A DNA stretch of 23,204 nt from GCA-2688775 sp964524225. GTDB lineage: Archaea > Nanobdellota > Nanobdellia > Woesearchaeales > GW2011-AR4. The stretch lies in contig CAZGEW010000011.1 in NCBI GenBank assembly GCA_964524225.1, forward strand, positions 1 to 23,204, in the 5' to 3' direction. Both the position numbers and the translations under genes were made by a program. The notes below the pieces were generated by a model, which searched no databases, was not told the origin of the DNA, and worked only from the letters and a program-made list of their open reading frames with translations. Shown piece by piece: positions 23,173 through 23,204 of this stretch (within the stretch, counting starts at the first letter, position 1; every line of letters begins with the position of its first letter).

Positions 23173-23204
23173 TTTTAATATTTGATATAATTTTTAATTT
23201 ATAA

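Noticed and set aside
1..23204. CRISPR arrays, insertion sequences or rRNA genes
   Set aside because: No regularly spaced direct repeats, transposase genes or rRNA-like sequence were seen on either strand.

Overview
The window looks like chromosomal DNA of an AT-rich archaeon. The archaeal markers are both subunits of DNA topoisomerase VI, archaeal DnaG, a Rio1 kinase, a Dim2/Pno1-type KH protein, a HerA-type ATPase, the archaeal 4-phosphopantoate--beta-alanine ligase, a tRNA with bulge-helix-bulge introns, and TATA boxes about 25 nt before short or absent leaders. The compact layout, the intein, and the subtilase and thioredoxin-like surface proteins suggest a DPANN lineage such as Woesearchaeota, Pacearchaeota or Nanoarchaeota. 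That placement is inference. The archaeal assignment is firm.

Layout, left to right. At 2-4024 is the 3' part of a giant secreted subtilase, followed by a small MgtC-type membrane protein. At 4495-7068 on the minus strand is a HerA-like ATPase whose Walker A motif is interrupted by a 418-residue LAGLIDADG intein. At 7235-8431 is a membrane-anchored thioredoxin-fold protein that ends tail to tail with dnaG (8428-9660, minus). The gap 9661-10242 is non-coding and holds a GC-rich structured RNA candidate with its own promoter. At 10243-14397 lies the information-processing cluster rio1, KH protein, top6B, top6A. Next comes a small accessory patch: the N-terminal half of a RadC-like protein, a frameshifted PD-(D/E)XK nuclease gene and a 57-residue Cys/Trp-rich protein. 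A DUF362 protein follows.

At 16714-16831 is tRNA-Arg(UCU) with two introns, one of them in the T loop. Right behind it is a deoxynucleotide module at 16885-20706: two NrdR-box-like palindromes, an adenosylcobalamin-dependent ribonucleotide reductase, a separate 40-residue zinc ribbon that overlaps its stop codon, and a cob(I)alamin adenosyltransferase that would make the cofactor the reductase needs. The end of the window holds a flavin reductase-like gene divergent from a PadR-type regulator, with twin palindromic operators between them, then a HAD phosphatase and the CoA-pathway ligase.

The items most worth following up are the doubly interrupted tRNA, the bacterial-style NrdR operator pair in an archaeal promoter, the detached reductase zinc ribbon, the structured RNA with mutually exclusive hairpins, and the PadR operator pair. 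I saw no CRISPR array, rRNA, insertion sequence or complete mobile element.
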